This document shows, in pieces, positions 1 through 7,313 of a stretch of DNA of 12,015 nucleotides. The stretch is from Kouleothrix aurantiaca. GTDB lineage: Bacteria > Chloroflexota > Chloroflexia > Chloroflexales > Roseiflexaceae. The stretch is taken from assembly GCA_001399705.1 (NCBI GenBank), contig LJCR01000029.1, forward strand, positions 1-12,015. Reading direction: 5' to 3'. The position numbers and the translations under genes are program-made. The first letter of the stretch is position 1; each line of letters opens with the position of its first letter. A model generated the notes under the pieces. The model was not told the DNA's origin and made no database searches. It saw only the letters and a list, made by a program, of their open reading frames with translations.

Positions 1-2232
1 GCAGCAATAGCTGCACCTGACGCCGCATCGATTGATACAGCACCCGAGCCGACCTCCGAGGATTCGCCGGCGGCCACCAGCCCAATCGTACTTAGCGCCT
101 CTGACGCCAAGGCGGATGTACCAGCGCTGATCGACCCCTACGCGGAGGCGGCGCCCGGCGATCTGAATGCAATCGGCGAGCGCGCCGCCGGCGCGGACGA
201 GGGTGCCGTCCCTGACGCTGAAGCGGATGCGCCGGTTCTGATCGATCCCTACGTGGAGGCGGCATCCAGCGATCTGGATGCGATCAGCGAGCCTGCGATC
301 GACACGGACACGACTCCCGCGCAGGTGCCGTTCTGGCGGCGACATGCCTGGACGATACTGACCATTCTGGCCGTCGCAGCGGCAGTGAGCTTGTTCAATC
401 GGTTCGACGGGACGCGCCTGTGGGCGCAATGGATGGCGCCCAAGCCGCCCGCACCTGATGTGGTCGCGACCTTTGATGGCGGCAAGATCACCACCGCCGA
501 TCTCGAAGCGCATGCGCAAGCACTCGCACCCGATGAATATCACGAGGTGCTGCGATCGCCTGAAACTCTTCGGCTGCTGGCGCAGGAAATGGCGACCGAC
601 GAACTGGCGCGTCGCTGGGCCTCTGAGCGCAAGGTTGATGCCGACGAGACCTTCCAACATACGATGGAGCATATCACCGAGAATACCAACCTCGACGCGT
701 TCAGCACTAAGCTGCACGAAGGCGGCATCCCCGTACCGGAGAGCGAAATCCAGTCGTACTACGACAAGAACAAGGCCGAATTCGGCGACCAGCCGCTCAG
801 CGCAGTGCGCGAGGAAATTCGTACGCGGCTGGTTGGCGAGAAGGAGGGCCAATATCTAAAGGACTACATCGCCGGGCTCACGAGCAACGCCTCGATTACT
901 CGCGACTTCACGCTGCTCGATGTGCCCGAGCCGACCGATGCCGAGCTGCGCGCCTACTACGAAGTCAATACACAAAGCTATACCGTGACCGCGCAGTTCA
1001 CCGTGGATATGCTGACCATTCCGGCCGGCGCGGACGAGACGGCCGCGCGCGCGGCGGCCGATAAGGCGCTGCTTAAGCTGCGTGCGGGCGAAACTTTCGG
1101 CGCAATTCCGGCCCAGGTCGCCGAGGCGCGGATCATCACCGGCACCGTCGTGCCGGCGGGCAGGTTTGGGGCGGAATGGGACGCTGCGGTGAAGGCGCTT
1201 CAGCCCGGCGAAGTCTCGGACATCATCCGCGCGAGTGAGATGTTCGCGATTGTCCGGCTTATCCAGGCCCAGCCGGAACGAAGGCTGACGTTCGAGGAGG
1301 CGCGGCCCCAAGTGCTGGAGACACTGTCGCAAGAACGCATCAATACGTGGATGAAGGAGAATGGTTCCAAGACGCTTTTCGTCCTCAAGGGCAAACAATA
1401 TACCTTGGGCCAGTTCTACAAAGAGTACCAGGAGCTGCCACCGAGCACTCAAGCGCGCTTCGCCGGGCCGAAGGGCATGCGCGATCTGGCCGATCGGCTG
1501 ATCGAACGGCTGCTGGTGGTCGAGGACACGTATGATCAACTGCTCCAGGTCAAGAATAAAGAACTGATCGATGAGAACCGGCTGAGCGTCCTCAAACAGA
1601 TGATGGAGCAGCAGGAGGTGGACGATAAGATCGAGGTCACGGATGCGGAGATCCAGCAATATTACGACCAGAATCAGGCATTAATGACGCCGCCGCCAAA
1701 AGTGAAGCTTCGCTACATCCGGATTGGGCTGGGCCAGACCGAGGATGAGAAAACCAAGGCGCGCGCCCGCGCCGACGAAGCCTACAAAAAACTTGTGCCT
1801 GGCCTGTTCCAGCAAGGGGCGAGCTTCGCCGACATCGCTAAAGAGTATTCCGAAGATCCCGAAACAGCGGCAAAGGGTGGCGAGCTACCCTTCGCCGTCG
1901 GCGAGACCAACAATCCACTCGAACCGCCGGAGCTTCACGAAATCCACACGATCGTGCTCGGCCTGGATGTCAACCAGATCAGCCCGCTGTTCGAGGTTGG
2001 CGATAGCCTGTATATCATCCAGCCGATCGAGCGCACGCAGCCCGAAACCCTATCCTTGGACAAAGCTAAACCATACATCAAGGAGCTACTCACGAATCAG
2101 AAGCACGATGATCTGCTCCGCAGTTTGCAGGATCGCTTGGCGAAGCAGGCCAATCTGGTGATCTATGACAGCGCGATCCAGGCCTATTACGAACGTTCGT
2201 CCGGCACCGCAGTGCCGACCAGTAGCCCATGA
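1..2232 (+). CDS. membrane-anchored SurA/PpiC-like peptidyl-prolyl isomerase, 5' end outside window
   Basis: The frame is open from base 1 to the TGA at 2230-2232, so the gene starts upstream; a GTG at 253 could be called as a start but it lies inside a repeated segment. In order: an acidic Ala/Asp/Pro-rich cytoplasmic segment containing a 37-codon tandem duplication (about 103-297), one TM helix (about 343-405, after the basic WRRH), a SurA-N-like helical region (about 460-900), a degenerate PPIC-like domain (about 925-1290), a second SurA-N-like region (about 1370-1690) and a second, better preserved parvulin domain (about 1699-2040) with YSEDPETAAKGGELPF, close to the parvulin signature with its KGG-x-L. 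The protein would sit in the membrane with its foldase modules outside and help fold exported proteins. Assignment to the parvulin fold is firm for the second domain and inferred for the first; isomerase activity is unproven. The next gene follows within 50 bp. Confidence 0.85.
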   Translation, partial: AAIAAPDAASIDTAPEPTSEDSPAATSPIVLSASDAKADVPALIDPYAEAAPGDLNAIGERAAGADEGAVPDAEADAPVLIDPYVEAASSDLDAISEPAIDTDTTPAQVPFWRRHAWTILTILAVAAAVSLFNRFDGTRLWAQWMAPKPPAPDVVATFDGGKITTADLEAHAQALAPDEYHEVLRSPETLRLLAQEMATDELARRWASERKVDADETFQHTMEHITENTNLDAFSTKLHEGGIPVPESEIQSYYDKNKAEFGDQPLSAVREEIRTRLVGEKEGQYLKDYIAGLTSNASITRDFTLLDVPEPTDAELRAYYEVNTQSYTVTAQFTVDMLTIPAGADETAARAAADKALLKLRAGETFGAIPAQVAEARIITGTVVPAGRFGAEWDAAVKALQPGEVSDIIRASEMFAIVRLIQAQPERRLTFEEARPQVLETLSQERINTWMKENGSKTLFVLKGKQYTLGQFYKEYQELPPSTQARFAGPKGMRDLADRLIERLLVVEDTYDQLLQVKNKELIDENRLSVLKQMMEQQEVDDKIEVTDAEIQQYYDQNQALMTPPPKVKLRYIRIGLGQTEDEKTKARARADEAYKKLVPGLFQQGASFADIAKEYSEDPETAAKGGELPFAVGETNNPLEPPELHEIHTIVLGLDVNQISPLFEVGDSLYIIQPIERTQPETLSLDKAKPYIKELLTNQKHDDLLRSLQDRLAKQANLVIYDSAIQAYYERSSGTAVPTSSP
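103..297 (+). repeat. in-frame tandem duplication in the acidic N-terminal segment (two copies, 111-bp period)
   Basis: Two copies start at 103 and 214, each about 28 codons with a shared core. The first reads ADVPALIDPYAEAAPGDL and the second ADAPVLIDPYVEAASSDL. The period is 111 bp (37 codons) and the bases have diverged, so this is an old duplication retained as protein sequence. It precedes the TM helix and is therefore probably cytoplasmic. More copies may lie upstream of the window. Confidence 0.8.
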
Positions 2233-2277
2233 TTTCTCCATGAGCTGCGAACCGGCGAAATGAGGGCCATTACACTG

Positions 2278-3303
2278 ATGGGAAAGAAACGAACCATCAG
2301 GCGACCGATAGCGATCGGCGCTATTTTGGCGCTCGCCGGCAGCCTGTCGGCATGTAGCGCGCCACTGACCCCCGCCGCCGGCGCGACAGCGGTCGCGCTG
2401 CCGACTGCAGCGGTCATGCGCGCGACGGCGGTCGCATCAACACGCGCGCCGACGCAAATGCCGCTGCCGACACATGCGCCGACACTCACACCGCTCCCTC
2501 CCGATGCCGTACTCGTCGGCGCGGGCGACATCGCGAATTGCGATCCCGCCGGTGCCGAGGCAACAGCCAGGCTCCTGGATCACATTGATGGCACGGTTGT
2601 CACTCTCGGGGATCATGCCTATCCAAATGGCACAGCCGCCGATTTTGAACGCTGCTACGAACCAACCTGGGGCCGCCATAATGTGCGAACGCGACCATCA
2701 CCGGGCAACCATGACTACCTGACCGACAATGCCAGACCGTACTTTGCCACCTTTGGTGTGAATGCAGGGCCGGCAGGCCGCGGCTACTACAGCTACAACC
2801 TCGGCGCGTGGCACATCGTTTCATTGAACAGCCAGATAGCGTCCAGCCTTGACTCGGAACAGGCGACCTGGTTGCGTGCGGATCTAGCCGCCAATCAGGC
2901 CACCTGCACGCTCGCATACTGGCACGTTGCGGTCTTCTCCTCGGGAGTAGTGCATGGCAATAATGACACAATGAAGTCTATCTGGAATATCTTAACTGAG
3001 GCAGGCACCGATGTTGTCTTGACTGCGCACGAGCACACCTACGAGCGCTTCGCGCCGCAGAATTCGTCGGCCATAGCCGACCCTAACGGTATCCGGCAAT
3101 TTGTTGTCGGCACCGGCGGCGCCGGACTCTATGCATTCGGGTCGATCCAGCCGAATAGCGAGACACGTAACAATCAGGCGTACGGCGTACTCAAACTCAC
3201 TCTGCATGTGGATAGCTACAACTGGGAATTTGTCCCGGTCGCAGGTAGTACATTTCGTGACACCGGCAGCGCGCCTTGCATAAGGGCTACCGCAAATTCC
3301 TAG
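2278..3303 (+). CDS. lipoprotein metallophosphoesterase, purple acid phosphatase-like
   Basis: The predicted product hydrolyses phosphomonoester or phosphodiester bonds at a two-metal centre outside the cytoplasmic membrane. Numbered from the ATG at 2278 it has 341 residues: a basic n-region (GKKRTIRRP), a hydrophobic stretch and the lipobox LSAC with Cys26, then a Thr/Pro/Ala-rich linker (about 30-75). The catalytic domain shows the calcineurin-like/PAP blocks in order: GDIA (D84), GDHAY (D112), GNHD (N144, H145), WHVAVFSSG (H216) and AHEHTYER (H251, H253). The usual GHEHNYER has Ala in place of the first Gly here, which should not remove a metal ligand. An in-frame ATG at 2260 would add six residues; I prefer 2278 because it gives a standard lipoprotein signal and has GAGGG at 2262-2266, though that spacing (11 nt) is long. 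The substrate is unknown. It lies in a plus-strand run with the foldase upstream and the HEXXH protein downstream. Confidence 0.85.
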   Translation: MGKKRTIRRPIAIGAILALAGSLSACSAPLTPAAGATAVALPTAAVMRATAVASTRAPTQMPLPTHAPTLTPLPPDAVLVGAGDIANCDPAGAEATARLLDHIDGTVVTLGDHAYPNGTAADFERCYEPTWGRHNVRTRPSPGNHDYLTDNARPYFATFGVNAGPAGRGYYSYNLGAWHIVSLNSQIASSLDSEQATWLRADLAANQATCTLAYWHVAVFSSGVVHGNNDTMKSIWNILTEAGTDVVLTAHEHTYERFAPQNSSAIADPNGIRQFVVGTGGAGLYAFGSIQPNSETRNNQAYGVLKLTLHVDSYNWEFVPVAGSTFRDTGSAPCIRATANS

Positions 3304-3338
3304 CGAGATGATCGCAGGTCGAGAGAATCTAACGCCAG

Positions 3339-4076
3339 ATGACGAAGTCACAGAATATGCCCTCGGACGATCCGAGGCCAAATCCTTGGCCGATAGCCTT
3401 TCCATACTATCCGGCAACCGCATTGAACCTTGCAGCGGGCGGGTTGTTCCTTATCCTAGCTCCGTTGCTTTACATGCTCATACTACGTTTTCATGAACGT
3501 GCAGCATACCATGTCGCATTACCACTAACATTAGTGGAGAGTGTAATTGTGCTGCTGGCTGCGGCAGTAACAATTGTGTTGCACGAATACATTCACGGAT
3601 TGGGCCTACGTCTTCATGGCTACCAAGTCTCCTATGGTGTGCATTGGCGCAAATTCATGGCGTACGCAGCGGTATTCGACCAACCGATGGAACGTGAGCA
3701 TGTTTCGCGGATCGCACTAGCACCATTTGTCATCATCACAGCCACAATGCTGCCCTTGCTAGCTTTCCCAAATCGCTATGTTATAGTAGTGGCATTCACT
3801 GCGCTACTGATTAATACGGCGGGATCTGTAGGCGATTTGTTCCTGGCTTGGCACTTGAAATACCTGCCACCGCGGACGTTGTTGTGCGATATCGACCTGT
3901 GTGATGCCCTACCTACAGTTTCTGGAGCCGCTGAAGCTCGCGTCGAAACTCATACTCAGTATGGTCGCCATTGGGCTAGTTGTTGTGAACATTATCGGCC
4001 TACACCGTGTCAAACAGAGCAGCCAGCAGAGCATAAATGTGACGAGTGGTTTATACAACAGCAAAGTGTGAGGTGA
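3339..4076 (+). CDS. DUF3267-type HEXXH membrane metalloprotease-like protein, probably frameshifted near its C-terminus
   Basis: Residues 1-186 match the DUF3267 pattern (putative zinc peptidases): hydrophobic segments at about 29-50 and 62-81, the zinc motif HEYIH (H82, E83, H86) followed by GLGLRLHGY, a hydrophobic stretch at about 127-160 and the block LLINTAGSVGDL, whose Asp166 is a possible third ligand. After about residue 186 (nt 3894-3907) the annotated frame becomes a Cys/His-rich tail unlike a membrane protein. The +1 frame instead reads PYLQFLEPLKLASK and then a clear TM helix (LILSMVAIGLVVVNIIGL), ending at a TGA at 4069-4071. I therefore think one base was gained (or two lost) in the genome or the assembly. 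No strong ribosome site precedes ATG 3339; ATG 3357 is an alternative. Base composition is more AT-rich than in its neighbours, which may indicate transfer. No substrate can be inferred. Confidence 0.7.
   Translation: MTKSQNMPSDDPRPNPWPIAFPYYPATALNLAAGGLFLILAPLLYMLILRFHERAAYHVALPLTLVESVIVLLAAAVTIVLHEYIHGLGLRLHGYQVSYGVHWRKFMAYAAVFDQPMEREHVSRIALAPFVIITATMLPLLAFPNRYVIVVAFTALLINTAGSVGDLFLAWHLKYLPPRTLLCDIDLCDALPTVSGAAEARVETHTQYGRHWASCCEHYRPTPCQTEQPAEHKCDEWFIQQQSVR
3907..4071 (+). other. alternative-frame continuation of the DUF3267 protein, encoding a C-terminal TM helix
   Basis: This is not a separate gene. It is the +1 frame after the suspected frameshift: about 54 codons, starting PYLQFLEPLKLASK, then LILSMVAIGLVVVNIIGL and a polar tail, with its stop overlapping the ribosome site of the CHAT gene. 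An ATG at 3904 has no ribosome binding site. The long uncharged helix flanked by Lys/His/Arg fits a membrane protein far better than the Cys/His-rich tail of the other frame. Confidence 0.5.
4070..4075 (+). promoter_or_regulatory. ribosome binding site GAGGTG deciding the CHAT gene start
   Basis: GAGGTGATT immediately precedes ATG 4079, an almost full anti-SD complement with GAGG five bases from the start. It makes ATG 4079 the likely start rather than the in-frame GTG at 4046. It overlaps the stop codons of the upstream gene in both of its candidate frames, which suggests translational coupling. Confidence 0.75.
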
Positions 4077-4078
4077 TT

Positions 4079-6199
4079 ATGCCTATTCCACAGGAAGAGA
4101 TCAACACAAAGTGGATTCAGGTCGCGGAGGATGAGACCGTTGGTGCCGTGCTGGCGCGATTGCCGGGCGACCGCACGCAGCGCGCCTTTTTCTACATCGT
4201 GCTTCCAGTTGCGGGCGGGCGCTACATCGTCGCGCGCTGGGTCGAGGTCGAGCAGATCGCCGCGCAGACAGGGCAGGATATTCGCGGGCTTAGGTTTGCT
4301 TCGCTCCAGGGGCTTCCGCAGCCGGTCGAGGCCGTCGAGCGCGACAGCATGGGCATCAGCGCGGCCCGCGAGCAGCGTGACGCGCAGCCCGGCAAACGGC
4401 TGGTCGTTCTCACCGATGGCCAGCCGGTCGGACTGTTGACCATAGAAACGCTGGCGGGCGAGACACTGGGCGCAGACCCATTCGCGCCCGTTCCCAGGCG
4501 CCCGGTGGTGCTGGGGATCGACGATGCGGCACCGGAAGTCGCCGCGACAACACCTGCGACGCAAACGCAACCCTCCGAGCCGCAAGCCGACAATCGTGTG
4601 ATCAACGGTTGGGTGGAAGGCTTAGGCTCAAACGAGCCGCTCCAACTCAAGCAAGTCTATGAACTGCGATTGGATGTCGATGCCCCGCGCGCGGACGCGC
4701 GTCTGCGTGTCGAGGGCATCAATACACTCATCCAGCAGCTTGCAGCCGACCAGGAACTGTTGGAGATCCTGGTGGTGCTGGAACCCGGCGACTTCACGCT
4801 CTATGGCCTCGATCAGCAGGTGATCGTTGTGCCGCGAGAGGGTAAATCCAAGAACACGGCGCTTTTCGCGATCGAACCAAAGAAAAAGGGCACGAGCACA
4901 CTCAACCTGTTGTTCTACGTCAACAATCGCGTGTTCCAGAAGATCGCCATGACATTCCAGGTCGGCCGGGCAGCCGGCAGTGACAAGACCATCGCGATCA
5001 AGGCGACCGGCGTGGCGCTGCCGAGCGCGCTTGTGCAGCCGCCACGCGAGCACGGGCAGCCGGTCAATGTCATGATTATCAAGAAGGAGGAAGGGTATCA
5101 GTTCGTGGTTCAGGGTGGTGGCGTGGCGCGCGCGCTGCTGCGCGTCACCGAGGCGCAGACGGCGGATTGGATCAGATACGCGCGGCAGGAGCTCAAGAAT
5201 ATCATCTACAAGATGGTAGATAATCAGTATGTGTACCAGGATGAAAACACGACCATCCCACCCAAGATCCACACCGAGTCACTCAAGGCGCTGGCGAAAG
5301 TCGGCTTCTCGCTGTATGATGGCCTGTTCTTCGGCAACAACGGCCCCGACGCACAGGCCATGGGCCGTCTATTGAGCGAGCTGTCACAGAAACGCCAACT
5401 GAACATCCAGGTCGCCGGCGATCGCTTCTTCTTTCCTTGGGCGCTGCTGTATGATCGCGACAGCCCTGAGAACGTCGATCCGCAAGGCTTCTGGGGGTTC
5501 AAGCACATCATCGAGTATACCCCGGAATTTAGCCAGCCTTCGCCGGTGAGCTTCGATCCGAACATCATGGTCGGTGACACACTGGACATCGGCTTTGTGT
5601 GTAACAATGCGATCGATACGCAGTTCAGCCGACCGATCCTGGCCGATCAACGCGCATTCTTCAATAGCTTGCCGGGCGTCAGCGTGAAGGATTATCCCAA
5701 CGTCGCCGATTTAACCAGCCTGCTATTGGACACAAACGCTCCGCCGCTGATCTACATGTACTGCCACGCCGTCAGTAAGTTCCCAAACGAAGACGGCGGG
5801 GTTGATGACTCGACACTGGGCTTGACCGATGCAAAGGTCACACTGCGTGAGTTGAAGCTCGCCGCCTCGACGCGCCGCCCGATCCTCGCGCGCGCGCCGC
5901 TCGTGTACCTGAACGCTTGCCAGAGCGCCGAGCTGAGTCCCTACCTATATGATGGCTTGGTGCCGTATTTGATCGCCAGAGGTGTGCGCGGTGTGCTCGG
6001 CACTGAGGTCGATACGCCGGCATTGTTCGCGGCCGAGTTCGCGAAGGAGTTTCTGAAACGCTTTGTCGCCGGCGACAGGCCACTGGGCGAGTTGCTGCTG
6101 GAGCTGCGTCGCGAGTACCTGGAGCAGAAGAACAACATCTCAGGGCTGGTCTATGCACTCTACAGCAGTGGCGATGTGGTGGTGCGGCGCGAGGCATGA
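4079..6199 (+). CDS. CHAT-domain (caspase-like) protein with N-terminal CBS-like pair
   Basis: A 706-residue protein from ATG 4079. Residues about 13-62 (QVAEDETVGAVLARLPGD, then YIVLPVAGGRYIVARWVEVE) and 81-125 (PVEAVERDSMGISAA, then RLVVLTDGQPVGLLT) each have the helix-strand-strand outline of a CBS motif, so a nucleotide-sensing CBS pair is likely but inferred. A Pro/Thr/Gln-rich linker (about 138-172) follows, then a strand-rich region (174-298), a mixed region (about 310-430) and the CHAT domain (about 430-706). The CHAT domain shows the dyad of this clan CD peptidase family: His563 in IYMYCHAVS and Cys614 in VYLNACQSAE. These are followed by the usual VRGVLGTE, the acidic/aliphatic helix and a final strand (YALYSSGDVVV). 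Both catalytic residues are intact, so it may be an active Arg/Lys- or other-specific protease. No TM or signal peptide is visible, so it is cytoplasmic. It is the last gene of the plus-strand run and converges on the vWA gene. The strand-rich middle is not assigned to a family. Confidence 0.85.
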   Translation: MPIPQEEINTKWIQVAEDETVGAVLARLPGDRTQRAFFYIVLPVAGGRYIVARWVEVEQIAAQTGQDIRGLRFASLQGLPQPVEAVERDSMGISAAREQRDAQPGKRLVVLTDGQPVGLLTIETLAGETLGADPFAPVPRRPVVLGIDDAAPEVAATTPATQTQPSEPQADNRVINGWVEGLGSNEPLQLKQVYELRLDVDAPRADARLRVEGINTLIQQLAADQELLEILVVLEPGDFTLYGLDQQVIVVPREGKSKNTALFAIEPKKKGTSTLNLLFYVNNRVFQKIAMTFQVGRAAGSDKTIAIKATGVALPSALVQPPREHGQPVNVMIIKKEEGYQFVVQGGGVARALLRVTEAQTADWIRYARQELKNIIYKMVDNQYVYQDENTTIPPKIHTESLKALAKVGFSLYDGLFFGNNGPDAQAMGRLLSELSQKRQLNIQVAGDRFFFPWALLYDRDSPENVDPQGFWGFKHIIEYTPEFSQPSPVSFDPNIMVGDTLDIGFVCNNAIDTQFSRPILADQRAFFNSLPGVSVKDYPNVADLTSLLLDTNAPPLIYMYCHAVSKFPNEDGGVDDSTLGLTDAKVTLRELKLAASTRRPILARAPLVYLNACQSAELSPYLYDGLVPYLIARGVRGVLGTEVDTPALFAAEFAKEFLKRFVAGDRPLGELLLELRREYLEQKNNISGLVYALYSSGDVVVRREA

Positions 6200-6246
6200 G
6201 CGCGTAACCGGCAGCCTGGCAGGCAAATCCACTTGCAGGCTGATCC

Positions 6247-6282
6247 GAGGGAACGGCGGTACTGCCGTGCCGCCATTCCCTC
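6247..6282. terminator. stem-loop between convergent genes, probable bidirectional terminator
   Basis: Arms GAGGGAACGGCGG (6247-6259) and CCGCCATTCCCTC (6270-6282) pair over 13 positions with one C/A mismatch on the plus transcript, which becomes a G-U wobble on the minus transcript. The loop is 10 nt. It lies in the 102-bp gap between the ends of the CHAT and vWA genes. No T-run follows on either strand, so it is not a textbook intrinsic terminator; it could also protect transcript 3' ends. Confidence 0.55.
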
Positions 6283-6301
6283 AATATACCTCAGTAGATC
6301 C

Positions 6302-7237
6302 TCAATGCTCTCCCAAACCTTCGAGCGATTGCGTGTATCGTTCACTTCCTACCTGTAGCGTGAAGGAGCGCGCCGTGGCCGACAGCTCAAATTCAATTAC
6401 CGCCGGCACCAGATCTTCCCACGCCTGAATGATCTTACCCTGCTCGTCCTTCAATAGCGCGCCGCCCCAGAACGCGGGAATATTTGCATCGAGCAAGTGC
6501 GCGACAAGCTCGGGCAGGTCGTCAACCGTTGCGGCCTCGGCATGGCACCAGATATCGCGGCCGGTGTACTCCGCTGGTGTAGCTTCCTCAAGCTGCTCTA
6601 GCTGTTCTTCATCGATCTCGGAGCCGACACCAACCAGCACAATGTTCGTGCGCGGAAAATCATTGTTCATAATGGCGCGGGCAAGTTCCTGCGTATACGC
6701 GATCAGGTCATCGAAATCGTGAAGCTGCCCATCCGTGACGATCGCCGCGATCGCGGCCCGAACGTCGCTCTTCTGCCGCAACTCCTGAATATAAGCAACA
6801 AAATCGCGCACCGCTGGAAGCAGGTAGGTGCCGCCACCGAAGGTCTCAGGGCCGCGAAACTCAAAGGTTGCCGCCACCTCCGCGTTCAGTTCGCCAATGA
6901 CTTCCAGATCCTTGCCCTGCTTGCCGGTCGCCCAATAGGCAACCCGGCAGACCCCATCGGCATCCTTCTGCGTCATGTATGGAACCATGATATGCATGGC
7001 ATCCTGTACCGGGTTGCGCTGCTTACCAAAATTAAACCCAAACAGCCCACCACCGCGCCCGTAGTTGCCCGCCTGTCGCATCGAGTCGCTGCCATCCATA
7101 TAGAAGGCAGCCGCCAGTTTCTCAATGCTGGGGTCAATCGCAAATGTCACTTCGACACCCAGACGATCGCCGCGTTCTTCGGCGTGCAACTCGGCAAACA
7201 TGGGCAGCAAGCCATTCTCTCGATGAAGTTTGGGCAT
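6302..7237 (-). CDS. vWA-domain protein with intact MIDAS
   Basis: A 311-residue cytoplasmic protein without signal peptide. The von Willebrand A domain spans about residues 40-250. Its metal-ion-dependent adhesion site is complete: D-x-S-x-S as DGSDS (D48, S50, S52), Thr137 in FGGGTYL and Asp169 in VTDG. It should bind Mg/Mn and grip acidic residues in a partner protein. After MIDAS loop 1 comes a Gly/Phe-rich insertion (GRGGGLFGFNFGKQ) before helix 1. A small strand-rich C-terminal region (about 260-311) follows. The start at 7237 is supported by GGAGGG eight bases upstream. The family resembles stand-alone bacterial vWA proteins of regulatory and conflict modules (TerY-like, MoxR-associated), but the exact subfamily cannot be told from sequence by eye. 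It appears to be the second gene of a minus-strand pair whose first gene encodes the W-x-x-D-F protein; an IS element now separates them. Confidence 0.85.
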   Translation of the reverse strand: MPKLHRENGLLPMFAELHAEERGDRLGVEVTFAIDPSIEKLAAAFYMDGSDSMRQAGNYGRGGGLFGFNFGKQRNPVQDAMHIMVPYMTQKDADGVCRVAYWATGKQGKDLEVIGELNAEVAATFEFRGPETFGGGTYLLPAVRDFVAYIQELRQKSDVRAAIAAIVTDGQLHDFDDLIAYTQELARAIMNNDFPRTNIVLVGVGSEIDEEQLEQLEEATPAEYTGRDIWCHAEAATVDDLPELVAHLLDANIPAFWGGALLKDEQGKIIQAWEDLVPAVIEFELSATARSFTLQVGSERYTQSLEGLGEH

Positions 7238-7245
7238 ATGATTCT

Positions 7246-7251
7246 CCCTCC
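7246..7251 (-). promoter_or_regulatory. ribosome binding site GGAGGG of the vWA gene
   Basis: GGAGGG on the minus strand, eight bases before ATG 7237. It fixes the start of the vWA gene and lies outside the IS element, so translation signals survived the insertion. Confidence 0.75.
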
Positions 7252-7285
7252 ATGTGTCTCAATGCGTGCGAAATGTGCATGCCTA

Positions 7286-7313
7286 ATGAAATTTGACAAT
7301 CAAACTCGGTAAT
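7286..7313 (+). repeat. IS630 left terminal inverted repeat
   Basis: 28 bp beginning ATGAAATTTGACAATCAA; it pairs with 8483-8510 at 26 of 28 positions. It contains the inner palindrome TTTGACAATCAAA and its last base overlaps the transposase stop codon. Confidence 0.9.

Noticed and set aside
253..255. GTG at 253 as the start of the foldase gene
   Set aside because: The frame is open back to base 1 and the GTG lies inside the second copy of a protein-level repeat whose first copy is upstream.
856..1659. 267-codon minus-strand open frame
   Set aside because: It is a shadow of the foldase gene, caused by GC-rich codon usage; the product is rich in Arg/His/Leu without recognisable domains.
4046..4048. 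GTG 4046 as the start of the CHAT gene
   Set aside because: ATG 4079 has a strong GAGGTG site; the eleven extra residues have no ribosome site of their own.
7250..7313. Outward promoter from the IS end driving the vWA gene (TTGTCA followed by a possible -10)
   Set aside because: At 17-bp spacing the -10 would be ACATTT, a poor match, so I do not call it.
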